From Echria macrotheca (lineage: Eukaryota; Ascomycota; Sordariomycetes; Sordariales; Schizotheciaceae), in the NCBI GenBank assembly GCA_030411725.1, contig MU839840.1, positions 310,001 through 374,000 of the forward strand: a DNA stretch of 64,000 bases, in the 5' to 3' direction. The notes below the pieces were generated by a model. It made no database searches and was not told the origin of the DNA. It saw only the letters and a program-made list of their open reading frames with translations. Of this stretch, positions 32,425 through 45,273 are shown piece by piece. The stretch's first letter is position 1. Each line of letters opens with the position of its first letter. Both the position numbers and the translations under genes were made by a program.

Positions 32425-33587
32425 ATGACGGCCGTGGGCTCGTCGCCCTCGACGTCTAACCGCTCCGACCCGCGCGCGTCCACGAGATCCGTCGGTACCG
32501 CCTTCACAAACCACACGGCCCGCCATCGGCCCCCAAGATCTCTGCCTCGTACGTCGTGGCACAATCGTCCAGAAACTCGGGATACTGACAACCGGCAGCA
32601 TGGATTGACTCATACGAAGCGCGATACGGCCAGCCGGCCGACGACCAATTCCACGTACTCGACTCACCTCCACCCCCGACAGTCACAGCCCAACACAACC
32701 ATGCTCCGAGCCAACCACAACGGCGCGTGTCGAGGGATGGCTTCGTCTACGAGACGATGCCTGTGGTCCCGGCGAGCAAGACGGCTAAGAGCAGGATGCG
32801 GCGCATGCTGATGGGAAAGAATGCCGAGCGCGGGAGGAAATGGGACCATCTACGCTCCGCCGAACCCGTCATAGTGCCGCGCTATAGCAGAGCCACGCCG
32901 AGCTCGCCGTGGTACGGCTTCCTAGAGTCATCGCGGTATGGCCACATACCAAATGAAGAGTCCCAGATTGTCGACCCGGAGATCCTGGACAAGCTGCAAC
33001 CCGACTTCAACCGGCCTGTCGACGTTCCCCAGCCGGCCGATGCCGCCCGCGGGAGAGTCGCACGGACCGTGGTTCTATATAAGAGAGTGTGGAATGTCAT
33101 CCTGCGACACCCGCTGGTCCCGCTGGCCTTCCGGCTGATCGTGCTGCTTACCTCCATCATGGCCCTGGCCCTCTCGGCGCGCATATTTGAGATCGAAACC
33201 GGAGATAGGGGGGACGGAGACCGATCGACATCGTCCGAGACTACGCAGTCGATCGTGGCTATTGTGGTGGATACCGTGGCCGTTCCGTACATCGGCTACA
33301 TGACATGGGACGAGTACACGGGCAAGCCCTTGGGACTGCGGCCGGCGGCACAAAAAGTGTCGCTGGTCCTAATGGACTTGTTCTTCATCATATTCAAGTC
33401 GTCGAGCACGACGCTGGCCTTTGAAGCCTTGGTTTATCACAACGCAAAGGACCTTAGGGTTCGACGATACAGCCAGGCGCTGGCGGCCTTTCAGACGGTC
33501 AGCTTGATATCGTGGAGCATGACGTTTACGGTAAACGTGTTTCGGCTGGTGCAGAAGCTTGGCGGCGGCGAGGAGGACGGTTCGTGA
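32425..33587 (+). CDS. srf1: SRF1-like regulator of phospholipase D, membrane protein
   Basis: Two exons, 32425-32548 and 32599-33587, intron 50 nt (GTACGT...CTGAC...CGGCAG), 370 residues. The splice joins RSLP to PWIDSYEARYGQPADD, a conserved N-terminal block of the fungal family. Then come YGFLESSRYGHIPNEESQIVDPEILDKLQPDFNRP and VLYKRVWNVILRHPLVPLAFRL, followed by four membrane segments (about residues 230-250, 270-292, 305-330 and 340-362). Yeast Srf1 regulates the phospholipase D Spo14 and protects membranes from lipid stress. The role here is inferred from that family. A TTG-started longer frame exists upstream, but the ATG at 32425 is the first true start. Confidence 0.85.
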
Positions 33588-34492
33588 GAGAATCGACCTG
33601 GTAATACCCACACACGAGATGCGACGGGCCAAAGATAAAGGCTAGACAGAGGAGTTGGACGCATCCAACGAGTTCCTACCATACACCTAAACATGTAAAA
33701 GTAGATTACGAGCAGGACGCACAGCATCGGCGCCATGATTTATTTTGTCAGACCCAAATTTCCTCCAAATATTAAAGCTAGTATTTTTTCCTCAATCCTC
33801 GCTGGGACCTTGGCAATGGCGGCTGCTGGCGTCTGGCGCTTCACGGCGCTTAATTAGATCTCGCCGGCAGCGGGGCGCGCCTTGCCGCCGGTCCACTAGG
33901 CAGAATCGGGATTCGCCATGGAACCTCCTTGGTCGCGAGACTGGGCAACACTTCCAGGCCTAGCAATCCAAATGCAAATGCAAACCAGCGACAAACGAAC
34001 CCGCCTCGGTAGCTTGCATTTTGCGTTCCGTCCGGTGCTGCTCTGTGCTGTGCGCAGAGACTTCGAAGGGCCCTCGTTTATTTATTCTTGAGCAAACTTC
34101 TTTCCTCTTCTACAAACCAAGATCGAGTCGTCGATCCCCGTGGCAGCAAAAGCTGAGAAAGCGACGTGGTTGCGTCCCCGCCACTCTCGAGCCTTCCCCA
34201 CATTTCTGCGGAGGCTGCCTGCCTTGCGGCTTGCCCGCCTTACCACAGTCAACCCCGTCAACCTTCTGCACCTCGTCACCACCGATCTCCTTCTTCGAGT
34301 TCGCGCGTTGGAAAGCACCACCGCCAGTGCATACTCCTAGCACCCAACCGCGCTTTGGAGAACTTGACCTTCTCTTGTTCGCCCTCCATTCGCGACGACA
34401 TTTCCGACTTGGCTACCGTGCTCAACCCCTCCACTTGTCGACACCCTCCTCGCCCCGAAAGCGTTGGTCGACCCTCGGCTACCCAGCTCAAG
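33588..34492. other. intergenic, SRF1 3' region / CUL1 promoter
   Basis: About 0.9 kb. The last 400 bases before the CUL1 start are pyrimidine-rich, as expected for a leader. No gene or specific element recognised. Confidence 0.4.
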
Positions 34493-37125
34493 ATGGCTCC
34501 CTCGGCCATGTCGGGGTCGTCGGCCCATGATGATATCGACGGCACGTACGTCTACCGCTCCTCCCATGTGCTCGCCCTGGCCCGTTTCCGAGTCTGATCG
34601 TTCATAGGTGGAGCTACCTCCAGGACGGCATCACTAAGATTATGCTGAATTTGCAAGATGGCGTCGACTTGCGAACTGTATGTTCACCCGCTCTGTCTGC
34701 TTTCACTGCGGAATCGTTGCTGACAGGCCACAGTACATGGGCATTTACACGTTCGTCGCGAATCACGCCCACACGCGTGGCACTGATGTATATGCTGACT
34801 TCTTGGCAGGGCAGTACACAACTTCTGCACGTCCCAAAAGGCGACCGGCTTCACGACTCCCGGGAACAATACCCTCGGGCCCGGCGCAGCACATCGGGGT
34901 GGTGGGTATATTTCAGTTAATACCCGTACTTGGGCTCAAAGTTCTGGTCATACATACTTCCACTTCGCGTCGTAACTAAGCTAATGAAACGCCTCCATAG
35001 CTCATCTGCTTGGTGAGGACCTTTATAAGAAGCTCACCGACTACCTGACCGACCACCTCCGTGGGCTGTTGACGGAATCCAAAGCTCATACGGACGAGGC
35101 GCTTCTGGCCTTCTACATCCGGGAATGGCGTCGCTACACGGTCGCTGCGAAATACATCCACCACTTGTTCCGTTATCTAAACAGACACTGGGTCAAGCGA
35201 GAGATGGATGAAGGAAAGAAGTCCATATATGATGTGTATACCCTACACCTCGTCCGATGGCGTGACGTTCTGTTTCAAGAGGTGTCCTCCAAGGTCATGG
35301 ACGCGGTCCTTAAGCTGGTCGAGAAGCAGCGGAACGGCGAAACAATCGAGTACAACCAGATAAAACAGGTGGTCGAGTCGTTCGTATCCCTTGGCCTCGA
35401 CGAGAGCGACCCGACCAAGACGACACTCGATGTATACCGCTATCACTTCGAGAGACCGTTCCTCGAGGCAACAACGGCCTTCTACAAGGCCGAGAGCAAA
35501 CAGTTTGTTGCCGAGAACAGTGTGGTCGAGTATATGAAGAAGGCGGAAGCCCGACTGGACGAGGAGGAGGAGCGCGTCAAGATTTACCTCCATCCCGACA
35601 TTGCCGTGCCGCTGAAAAAGGTGTGTAATCAAGCGCTGATCGCCGAACACTCCAACATTCTCCGAGACGAGTTCCAGGTCCTGCTGGACAACGATAGGGA
35701 AGAGGACATGGCGCGCATGTACAGCCTGCTGTCGCGTATCCCTGACGGCCTCGACCCTCTGAGATCCAAGTTTGAGGCACATGTCCGGAAAGCAGGCCTT
35801 GCAGCGGTGGCCAAGGTGGCGGCCGATGCCGATAAGCTGGAACCCAAGGTGTATGTCGATGCTCTTCTCGAGATCCATACGCAATATCAAGGCCTCGTCA
35901 AGCGTGCTTTCAACGACGAAGCCGAGTTCACGCGGTCGCTTGATAACGCCTGCCGTGAATTTGTGAACAGGAACGAGGTCTGCAAGTCAGGCTCGAACAA
36001 GTCTCCGGAGCTGTTGGCCAAGTACACGGACATTCTGCTCCGCAAGAGCAGCACGGGTGTCGAGGAAACAGAGCTGGAGAACACTCTTGCCCAGATCATG
36101 ACGGTTTTCAAGTATATCGAGGATAAGGATGTCTTCCAAAAGTTCTACTCACGAATGCTGGCCCGTCGGCTGGTGCATAGCAACTCTTCTTCGGATGACG
36201 CCGAGACAAGCATGATCAGCAAGCTCAAGGAGGCGTGTGGCTTTGAATACACCAACAAGCTCCAGCGCATGTTCCAGGATATGCAGATATCCAAGGACCT
36301 CAACACAGGGTTCAAGGAGCACATGTCGTCCCTCGGCGTTAAGGGCCTGGACTCGTCGTATTCCATTCTCGGCACAGGTTTCTGGCCTCTGACGCCGCCG
36401 GGCACCACATTCAACCCTCCACAGGAGATCGCCGCCGACTGCGAACGCTTTTCACGCTTCTACCGGAACAAACACGAGGGCCGCAAGCTGACCTGGCTGT
36501 GGCAGCTCTGCAAGGGCGAGGTGAAAACAAACTACATTCGCAATGCCAAGATGCCGTACACGTTTCAAGTCTCGATCTACCAGATGGCGGTCCTTCTCCT
36601 GTTCAACGACAAAGAGAAGAACACGTACGAGGAGATAGCATCAACGACGCAGCTGAACAGCGAGTCGCTCGATCCCTCGCTCGGCATTCTTGTCAAGGCC
36701 AAAGTCGTCAATGTATCGCCGGAAGGCGAGAAGGTTGGTCCGGGCACGGCATATACGCTGAACCACGACTTCAAGAACAAAAAGTTCCGCGTGAACCTCA
36801 ACGTGGGTATGAAGTCCGAGACAAAGCAGGAGGAGGTGGAGACGAACAAGACGATAGAGGAGGACAGGAAGTTACTCCTACAGGTAAGCAGTCCAGGCCG
36901 TGTGTGGTGGAGATAATGTGCTAACCAGGGTTCTAGTCTGCCATCGTCCGAATAATGAAGGCTCGCAAGAAGATGAAGCACCAGCAGCTCGTCAGCGAGT
37001 GCATCAACCAGATCAGGACGAGGTTTGTGCCCAAGGTTGCCGATATCAAGAAGTGCATAGAAATCCTGCTTGACAAGGAGTACCTTGAGCGCCTCGACGA
37101 CGACGAGCTTGGCTACCTGGCATAA
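34493..37125 (+). CDS. cul-1: cullin-1 (CUL1/Cdc53), SCF ubiquitin-ligase scaffold
   Basis: Six exons: 34493-34545, 34608-34677, 34734-34750, 34810-34901, 35001-36883 and 36937-37125; 767 residues, all phases consistent. Exon 3 is only 17 nt (YMGIY plus part of a Thr codon). Its inclusion is required to give the conserved string TYMGIYTAVHNFCTSQKA. The cullin-repeat N-terminus binds SKP1/F-box adaptors. The cullin homology domain (FYSRMLARRLV, MISKLKEACGFEYTNKLQRMFQD) binds the RING protein RBX1. The last exon carries the neddylation site (IVRIMKARK, acceptor Lys) and the invariant end YLERLDDDELGYLA. The F-box protein at 5.6-6.9 kb would be one possible class of partner. Confidence 0.97.
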
Positions 37126-40100
37126 GGGGCGGGGCGGGAGGCGGCAAGCGTTTGCGGTCACGGGTCCGGTAATCAATCTGTACGAGTATGAAATAAAACA
37201 GAAGCAACAGCGGCAGCTCGGACAGGTGGCGGACGGCATCTGGTTGTTATTGGGCCTGGTGAGGTCCGGACAGGAAGGCCACCAGCGATCCTCGTAGAGG
37301 GCGGATGGTGTTTTCAAGGGAGTTTTATGGCAGCGTGCTTTTTATTAGAACACCCGCATTACCTCTGGATGTTGTCGCCTGTGACATGGGCTGCTGTTTT
37401 TGAGAATGCTTCTCTAGCGATATGTCTTGGGGGAAATGCGGATTCCGAATGACCTGTGTACCTTGGCCTTGGCTCGATTGAGCAGCGGATAGTTTAGAGA
37501 AGCAAATATGCAATGTTGCTGCCATTCACACTACCTAATTAGGTGCTCCGGTCACGATGGTTGTGATGGTATATACCGTCACATCACATAGACATCATAG
37601 AAAGAGGGTATCGCCATTATTAAACCAATTGGCGTTTTGGCTGTCATTGTGTGTCATTGTATACCGGGCTGGGGCTTGGCCTGGGGCTGGCTCATCTTGT
37701 CCCTGCCGAATTTCTTGGTGTTGTGGACAGACTGGGATCCGTCGTTGTCGTCGTCGTCGTCGTCCGGCGGTTGGTTCTGTTTTTAGGTTTTGGTTGGTTG
37801 GGGGGATAATAAGACTTTTGGTTTCTATGGTTATGTTTTATGTTCTATGGCATGGAGATGTTCTGGATGGTAGGTATTTATTGTATTTGTGCTTGTACTT
37901 TGTACTTGTTGTAATGTGTGGTAGTTGTGAGTTTTTGTTGTTTGGGGTGATTGATGTATTGTACAAGGTTGTGAGGTTTGATCGTGGAGGAGAGAGAGTT
38001 TCTGGACTTGTTTATTAGGTTTACTTGGCCTTTGGTGGCAGCTAGGTAACTATGTGGTACGAGCTGGGGTGGGGGGAAGGGAGGAGGGAGCTGAAGTTTT
38101 GAGAGTGTGAAGTTGGAAGTGGGAAGTGAGTTTCCAGCTAGGTAGGTTGGAATGGAAGGGTAACATTGACCGGAGAAAAAATGAATCGAGAAAATGTAAC
38201 CATTTTAATTTCCATGTTTTTGTATCCTCTGGTTTCATTCTTCCTTTTTTATCATTAGACTACTCTGTAGTAACTATCGTGAAGAAATCATGGAACTTCA
38301 GGGGGAATTACCTATTAATGATCGTTTTTAAGGGGGGCGATCGTTTTGAGGGGGGCGTTATCACAAATTTCCAAGGTTGTCGGACTACTCTACTCTAGCG
38401 TCAAACACGGAACCGGTGAGGTGAGGTGCTAGGTGGCGTCTCTGTCTCTGCCGTACCTTAGTTTATAACTACCGCTCCGTGGTTGAAGTGAAAGTGGGTG
38501 GTGGAGTCCCGTTCCCGGGAATGCCTGCCGCCGCCGGTTTTTACCTCTAAAATCCCCCCTCCCCGGCGGCTGATGGCCAAAAATATCTTTTGTTTTGTCG
38601 TCAAAACTTTTGCTTTTTTTCCTGTTCTCTCTTCCTCTCATCTCTTCACCCGGTATTTTCGTTTATGGCTGTTTGTTCGATTCATCAATGGGTGCGTGTC
38701 TAACTGTGGCGAAAGAAAAGAGGTTGGTATATACTAGACTCCAAATATCGATGGCGTTTTCACACGCTCGAATGGCAGTTTTAGGAAGTTGGCTAGACTA
38801 GAACCTCTCTGCTGCAGAAGACCGAGGGGGCAGTCCCCAAGACCGACAGTCATGCATGTATTGCTCATGAGGCGTTCTAGCATGAGAGGGTCTGCAAGCA
38901 GCTTCCGCTCCTGGTATAGCTTTCTTCAACAAAACACCAAGAGCCGAAGCAAGCCACGAAGGAGATGTTACAAAACCGCGCGGGCCTAGATCTTCTTATG
39001 TATGTGAGGAATGCATTAAAACCATTCGTCTCCGTACCTGCGAAATCCGGGCTAGTTTTGTTTTCAGATTAGTACGGTAGCAGGCTAGCGGTTTCTGATC
39101 AGTGGGCATCCGACAACGCAGTGAAGATCTCACTGCCCCCGAGTGTGTCAGGCTTATCAAACGCGATGCCCAACGAAGAACAAAAACAAAAAGCCCCCGA
39201 GAAGAATGGAAGGAAAGAAGCCCAGGAAGTCGGTTTAGCATCGTCGACTTGATTGGACCGGTTGGATTGGGATCCCCAGGGGGGAAAATAAATGTTCCTG
39301 CGCATCGCATCGCATCGCATGGCATCGCAAATCGAAAATTCAGGGCTCTTGTGTCACCTCTCTCACGGCGGCCACAGACGGGACGGGCCTGCGGCGGCCC
39401 AATCGCCAGAAAAAAAGAGGGACCATCAAACCCGACGACCTGGAAACACTGACGCCGTTGAGAATAGGCCCCCGGCCTTCTTCGTTGTTGTGTGTCCGAG
39501 GGACGAGCGGACAAAAAAGTCAAAGCGAGGTTTGCTGCTTTGCAAGGTAGTCGCTTTCAAGCTGAGTGAGTGGCCCTGCGATGCAATGCGCCGCTGGGAG
39601 AAGATCCGGGGTCTCGCGATTTCGACACGTGGAAAACGGTCGGGATGTTCCCTTCCTCGGGGTCGACTTCCTCGGACGATGTTTGGGAATTTGAGATTGC
39701 GGAGGGCCACTGCGGCGGAAACACCATGCAAACGTCTTTTTGTTACCCTTCTCCCTTGTTTCCACGTGTCAGCTACTATTGTGTCGTTTTTTTGTTTTTG
39801 CTTCTCAATCCTTTCTTTCATGACATTTTCTTTCCAGATGAAACCCCGCCAGCGCCATCCACCGATCGACTGGGGTTCAAGGCGAAATGAGGTGTCACTT
39901 TTTGCGAGCCGGAGGGGCTCCACATGCCTTGGTAGCATCACGGCATGCTCGCGGTGTTGACCGAAACCTCCAACCGATCATCGACAGAATTTGCTGATAT
40001 GCGCAAAAAAGTCCGCTGTCTTCTGCCTCTCTCTGCAACACTTTAAAAGGCGTCGAGCCGAGGTCTGAGCAATTCGGCGTTGTCATGCCCGGATGTCCAC

Positions 40101-41508
40101 AACATATTAAGCAGCGGCCCCGCGCCGCCGAACCCGATCCGGTGAGTGTCTATGCGGTTCTCTCGCCCGCGGCTGCTGGTCCATGCCATCCATATTCGGT
40201 TGTTATCACGGGCAATGGTGTTCCTGCTGTCGTGCTGTTGCGCCTCCACAAGCCCGCGAGCCCGTAAAGCCGACCCCGCTGTACGCCAGGCCATCGGAAC
40301 CCCCTCCTCTCTGTGCCATTATTGCCTGTGCCATCCGGTTGTCCAGCCTTCTATCCAAATTGGCCTGCTACGACGACGAGCTTACACGTACGCAGAATGT
40401 GACCATGTCTCAACTTCAAACCGGAGGCGCTGGGGAGGAGAATCCAATGACCAAGAGATTGTCTCTGGAAGCCGTCGGTGTAATGGCGCGCTTTCGTCGG
40501 TCAAGCTAGCCCAAGCCACGTCGAGTTTTCTGGGCGGCGATCTGCATCGTAGACCCTCGTCAGGCTGATGGCAAGTCGAGAGCACGAAATGGGGAATGGC
40601 ATGGCGAGCAGGGAATCCCAGAGGAAAAGCAAAGGGCCAGTGGTCCCTGCGCGGCCTGATACTTCAGTTTCGGTGCGGAGCCTGTCGCAACCCCAGGTAC
40701 TTGCAGTTTTTTGGTGCTGCTGCGGAGGGATCGTAGCCCCTGCTTTCTGCTCTGCCTTCCCCAGTTGGCGACCCTGGTGCCGCCTCGCTGCAGTAACTTA
40801 CCGTGCAAGTCGTTCTTGTGAGAGAGTGAGAGGAGGTCCTTCCCTCTCCTCTCCTCACTGTGCCCCGGCCGCCGCATTTTGCACACCGAAGCCAAATTCC
40901 CTTCTGCCTGTCTCGACACAAAGAAACCCTCGCCCGGCGCAGACCCTTCCTCAACAAAACTATCCCGAGCTGCCGAAACCGCACCACCGCCAATTCCCCC
41001 CATTTGACACCATCTGCCACTCCAAATCGCCGATATACTACTGCACACTCGAGCTGCGCTGCTGGGTCCACTTAAAATCGTCACCGTCACGGCCAGGTGA
41101 CAGGCGTCGTCCATTCTCGATCCCGCCGTGCACTCCCGGCTAGCTCCTGCCAACGGTTCTGCATCGCAGACACAGACAGAGCACGCCGGCGCCCATCGCG
41201 ATTTTCGGCCACGCGCCACCGGAAGATAGTGGTCGACTGTTGGCCGCTTCCATCGACCTCCTCCGAGCCGATCTGGCCGCTAGCCCGCCGACCGGCCACT
41301 GCCCCGAACGCCGAAGCCCGCCCACCGCTCCCCTGCCACGTCAACCCGATTGTCGCGCCTATGGGGTTCTGAGAAGGGTTGACGACAAGGTGACCATCGA
41401 AACCAAATTTTTTCTATTCCGCTTGTTGCGGCATCCACGAGCCCCCTCGCGCGGGCGAGTTCCATAGGACCCGATATCTATCCTGCCGGGCTGCGACTCA
41501 TGATCATC
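37126..41508. other. long intergenic region upstream of gna-3
   Basis: 4.4 kb without a supported gene. It includes a (GTC)n run at about 37747-37764, a GCTAGGTAGG motif near 38137, and an imperfect CATCG repeat at about 39298-39326. The stretch before the GNA-3 start (40.6-41.5 kb) is CT-rich. Open frames of up to 222 codons occur on both strands but lack true ATG starts or domain signal. It probably holds a large promoter and long leader for GNA-3, and perhaps non-coding transcripts. Confidence 0.5.
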
Positions 41509-42848
41509 ATGGGGGCGTGCATGAGTTCAAGCGGGGAGGAGACGGAGATGAAGAAGAGGAGCCAGAAGATTGACAAAGACCTCGAGGAAGATTCAAAGCG
41601 GTTACGGAGAGAATGCAAGATTCTACTGCTCGGTGCGTCGGTCGGGAGCAGCCAATGACAGCCGGACTTGACCACTAACAGGAATGCGTAGGTTCCGGAG
41701 AGAGCGGGAAATCGACAATTGTCAAACAGATGAAGATTATCCATCTGAAGGGCTATTCCGAAAATGAGCTGTACAGCTACCGACCAACCGTATACAAGAA
41801 CCTGATCGAGTGCGCGAGGGCCGTCATCAACGCGATGCGTCAATTCGAGATCGACCCTGCCCTGGAAGAGAACCGGGCATATTGCGACTTTCTGCTTGAC
41901 TATGCCATCGAGTCGGGGCCACAGGCGCAAATAGATCCCAAAGTTGGCGTCGCGGTGCAGTCGATATGGAACGATCCGGCGAAGGAGCAGCTCATGGAGA
42001 GGCAAACAGAGTTCTATCTCATGGACTCGGCAGAATAGTTCGTTTGCCCCTGACCAGGCCGGCGCAGAGTATGAGCTAACCGACCTACAGCTTTTTCCAA
42101 CACGCTTTAAGGATCGTGTCACCAGACTATCTTCCGAACGAGGATGATGTGCTGCGAGCTAGAACGAAGACCACGGGTATCTACGAGACGAGATTCAAGA
42201 TGGGCCAGCTGAGCATCCAGTAAGCACCCCCGTTGTTTTTGGTCTTCTGTCAGCTAACCGGCTCCCAGCATGTTCGATGTGGGCGGTCAACGAAGCGAAC
42301 GTAAAAAGTGGATTCACTGTTTCGAAAACGTCACGTCCATCATCTTTTGCGTCGCTCTGAGCGAGTACGATCAAGTCCTGCTCGAAGAGAGCAGTCAGGT
42401 GCGCCGAAGTGTTCCGTGGGGTTGTTCTCATGCTAATACGATGCTGCAGAACCGCATGATGGAGAGTCTTTTGCTGTTCGACTCGGTGGTCAACTCCAGG
42501 TGGTTCATGAGGTCCAGTATCATTCTGTTCCTGAACAAGGTCGACATCTTTAAGCAGAAGCTCGGCCGTTCGCCACTGGGGAACTACTTCCCAGACTACT
42601 CAGGTGGCAACGATGTGAATAAGGCGGCGAAGTACCTGCTGTGGAGATTCAACCAGGTCAACCGAGCTCATCTGAACTTATACCCTCAGTAAGCAGCCCA
42701 TCTACGCACTAACCCATTGTGTTCTCAGTGCAAGCTAACCCTTCCTAGTTTGACACAGGCCACCGATACTTCAAACATCCGTCTGGTCTTTGCGGCAGTG
42801 AAGGAAACAATCCTGAACAATGCTCTCAAGGACTCCGGTATCCTTTAA
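41509..42848 (+). CDS. gna-3: heterotrimeric G-protein alpha subunit GNA-3
   Basis: Six exons: 41509-41632, 41692-42037, 42091-42219, 42269-42398, 42450-42688 and 42749-42848; 355 residues. The N-terminus MGACMSSSGEETEMKKRSQKI has Gly2 for myristoylation and Cys4 for palmitoylation. GTP-binding motifs are GSGESGKS (P-loop), RTKTTGI (switch I), DVGGQRSER (switch II), FLNKVD and, near the C-terminus, TQATDTSN. The ending KDSGIL lacks the pertussis-toxin cysteine, which separates GNA-3 from GNA-1. In filamentous fungi this group (GNA-3, GanB, MagA) activates adenylate cyclase and controls conidiation and carbon sensing. An upstream in-frame ATG (41500) would add MII; 41509 is chosen because the MG start is needed for lipidation. 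Confidence 0.97.
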
Positions 42849-45273
42849 AGACGTCACCATCGGCTCCGGAAGATACCGATTACGACCGATACTACTCACC
42901 GACTTTCTTTGATATTATCTAGACCGAAGCGCGATTCGGCGGTCAACGGCCTTGCATGAGACGGCGTTACAATGGCTACACTTTTTTATCCGGCGTTTGA
43001 GATGATATTGATTTGGATGTGGCTTGATCGCAGGGCCGGATACGGAATCACCCACGCGAGGTTATGATATTTAATAGCGATTACTCCTCCCTCCAGGTTA
43101 TCGGGATGTTCTCGGGCGCGGGATCTTGTCGATTCGACGGACGTCAACGAACATGTTGGGGCGAGGCGGTGTATGGTTGGAGAGAGGCAGGCAGCCACCA
43201 CTTTCTGATACGACTTTCGAGGCACCGCCAGCCATAATTCAAAAGCAGGGTCGGTGGCAATTCTGGGCGGACTTTGACAGCCTATTTAGGCTTTTACATG
43301 GCAACGACGAGGTAGTGGGCGAGACGGTCTCTTCCGGTACATCTGGCAGCCTTCGGGCTTTTCCTTGGATTGTCAAGGGGACGGCGGGGGTGATAGCGGT
43401 CTTACCCGGGCAAGCAGTAAGGAGGCAGGCGCCTGGTACACTGTTCAGGCCGAAAACCACGAGACGCTACTCGTTCCGAATAGCATGGGACGAAAGATCC
43501 CAACGAAGGACATGGATTACAGTGTAGCAAGATCAGATCAGTTGACATGGAATGAAACTGGTCTTTTGGGCCTCTTTTCAAGATGTAAACGTGTCTGCCC
43601 AGTCTCGTCAACATCTAGTCATGTGAACCGGGCGACGCTTTTGTCCCAGGTCCGGAAACATGGCATGGATGGGGACACGGCTAGAAGCGACTGATCGCCG
43701 TCGTCGATTCAGGACAGACCCGGTCCATGTCAGCCGTCCCGCGGGCCGCTTCCGACACGTCGAGAGTCCGGTTATTCAGGGGAGGTGCCGAGAAACACGT
43801 CGCTTGTTTGCAGACCCTACCGCGCCAACGGTTCCGTCCCGTGATCGGGGACTTAACTTTATAGGATACCTGTTCCCCAGATGCTTCAAAAGCCCACGTG
43901 GTATTCCGTATCTACAGCAGCTTACGGATCCGTACCATGACCCAATCACCTCATTGGGGACTTTATGGTTAGCCGTCCGCAGAAAGCCGGGGAACCAGGA
44001 ACAGACGTTGCGAATTGATGGATACGAGGCGCGGTTACTTGCCGTGCAGCGCATCAAGCGGAAGTAGTTCCCCCTCTGACGGGAGGTTAGCAGCAGGGCT
44101 GCCGGCTGCCATTCCAGGTCTCACTGCGGTTGACTTGCGGCCACGAGGAATGGTCCGATGTTTTGACGCGCTTATCGCTCAGGCCATGTGGTGCCGGTCT
44201 CGCTGGCGACGATGCGTCGGGTCAACGGTGTCTTATCGTCGCCGGTCGGCTGGTTAATATCTCTGCTGCACGATAGGATGCGGCCCTCGAACCGGCTGGC
44301 GAATGGGAACACCGCCCTCTCGACCGCAATGAGCCGTCATGATGCAATCGACGCAGTTCAAACTGGAAACGGCGGAGGGGTAACCCACAACCAAGCGGCT
44401 GCCCCACCTCACCAGTCCACCAGAGCTCCAGGTCCGTCTCGATCCAGACTCAGGCCACACCTTTTCTGCCCCATTTGGACCCTCAGACTGCTAGATCTCA
44501 TCGCGAAGCCGATACGGAGGAGGCTACGGAGATCTTTTTGCACCCACACAGCTCAGCCCTCGGTATTGACAGACTACTATCACCGTGTGGATGCATGCGG
44601 CCTGGCGTCGAACCACCACCCGCCGGGCTGGAGCAACAATGACATCTTGGCAGGACGACCAACGCTGCTGCAGTACCGGTTCGAGGTGCCTCACCAATGA
44701 CCATCTCGTGCATATGCAAGCCCGCGCCGGACCAATCATCGACGCGAGCAGCGAGCTCGGGAGGAGACGTGAGGGAGCTCTCATATGGTCGAGACTGCAG
44801 TAATCACAGCTGCCTGTGTGAGGAGGCGCCGGATATGGGCTCGCGGGATTCCAGTGTATTGTTGGAACGCTGAGTATACGCCTTGTCCCCCAGGAACCGT
44901 ATATAAGCGGCCATGGTAGCTCGAGTCTGCTCGGTCTGTCGCGCGTGATCCGGTCTTCTCTTCCTTTCTCCCCTCCTGCTACATCGTCCTCGCCTCCCGG
45001 TATCACGATCTAACCACCCCGCCAGGCGCTTGCTCCACTGGAAATCCAGCTGAACGGAGCTCGAGTTGCAGGAGCTTCCCCTGCCGACCCACTTGACGTG
45101 GGATGTGAGCTGATTGACACCGCCCCCAGGCCCGCAGTTATACGCCAGACAGCTCCCACCTAACTTTAGCTGTGCTCGCACCACGCTCTCCTCGTTCTCC
45201 CAATTCTCCCATCCGGTCTCAATTATCACTATCCCAAAACCTAGAGAGGCCAATTGGATACTCTCCTACGACC
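42849..45273. other. intergenic, gna-3 3' region / glycogen phosphorylase promoter
   Basis: 2.4 kb. Only short shadow-type frames are present. No tRNA or repeat array found. The last about 170 bases are CT-rich leader-like sequence. Confidence 0.4.

Noticed and set aside
43464..43480. GTTCGAAT-like strings elsewhere in the window as possible tRNA T-arms (for example near 43470 and 53595)
   Set aside because: No matching acceptor, D or anticodon stems around them.
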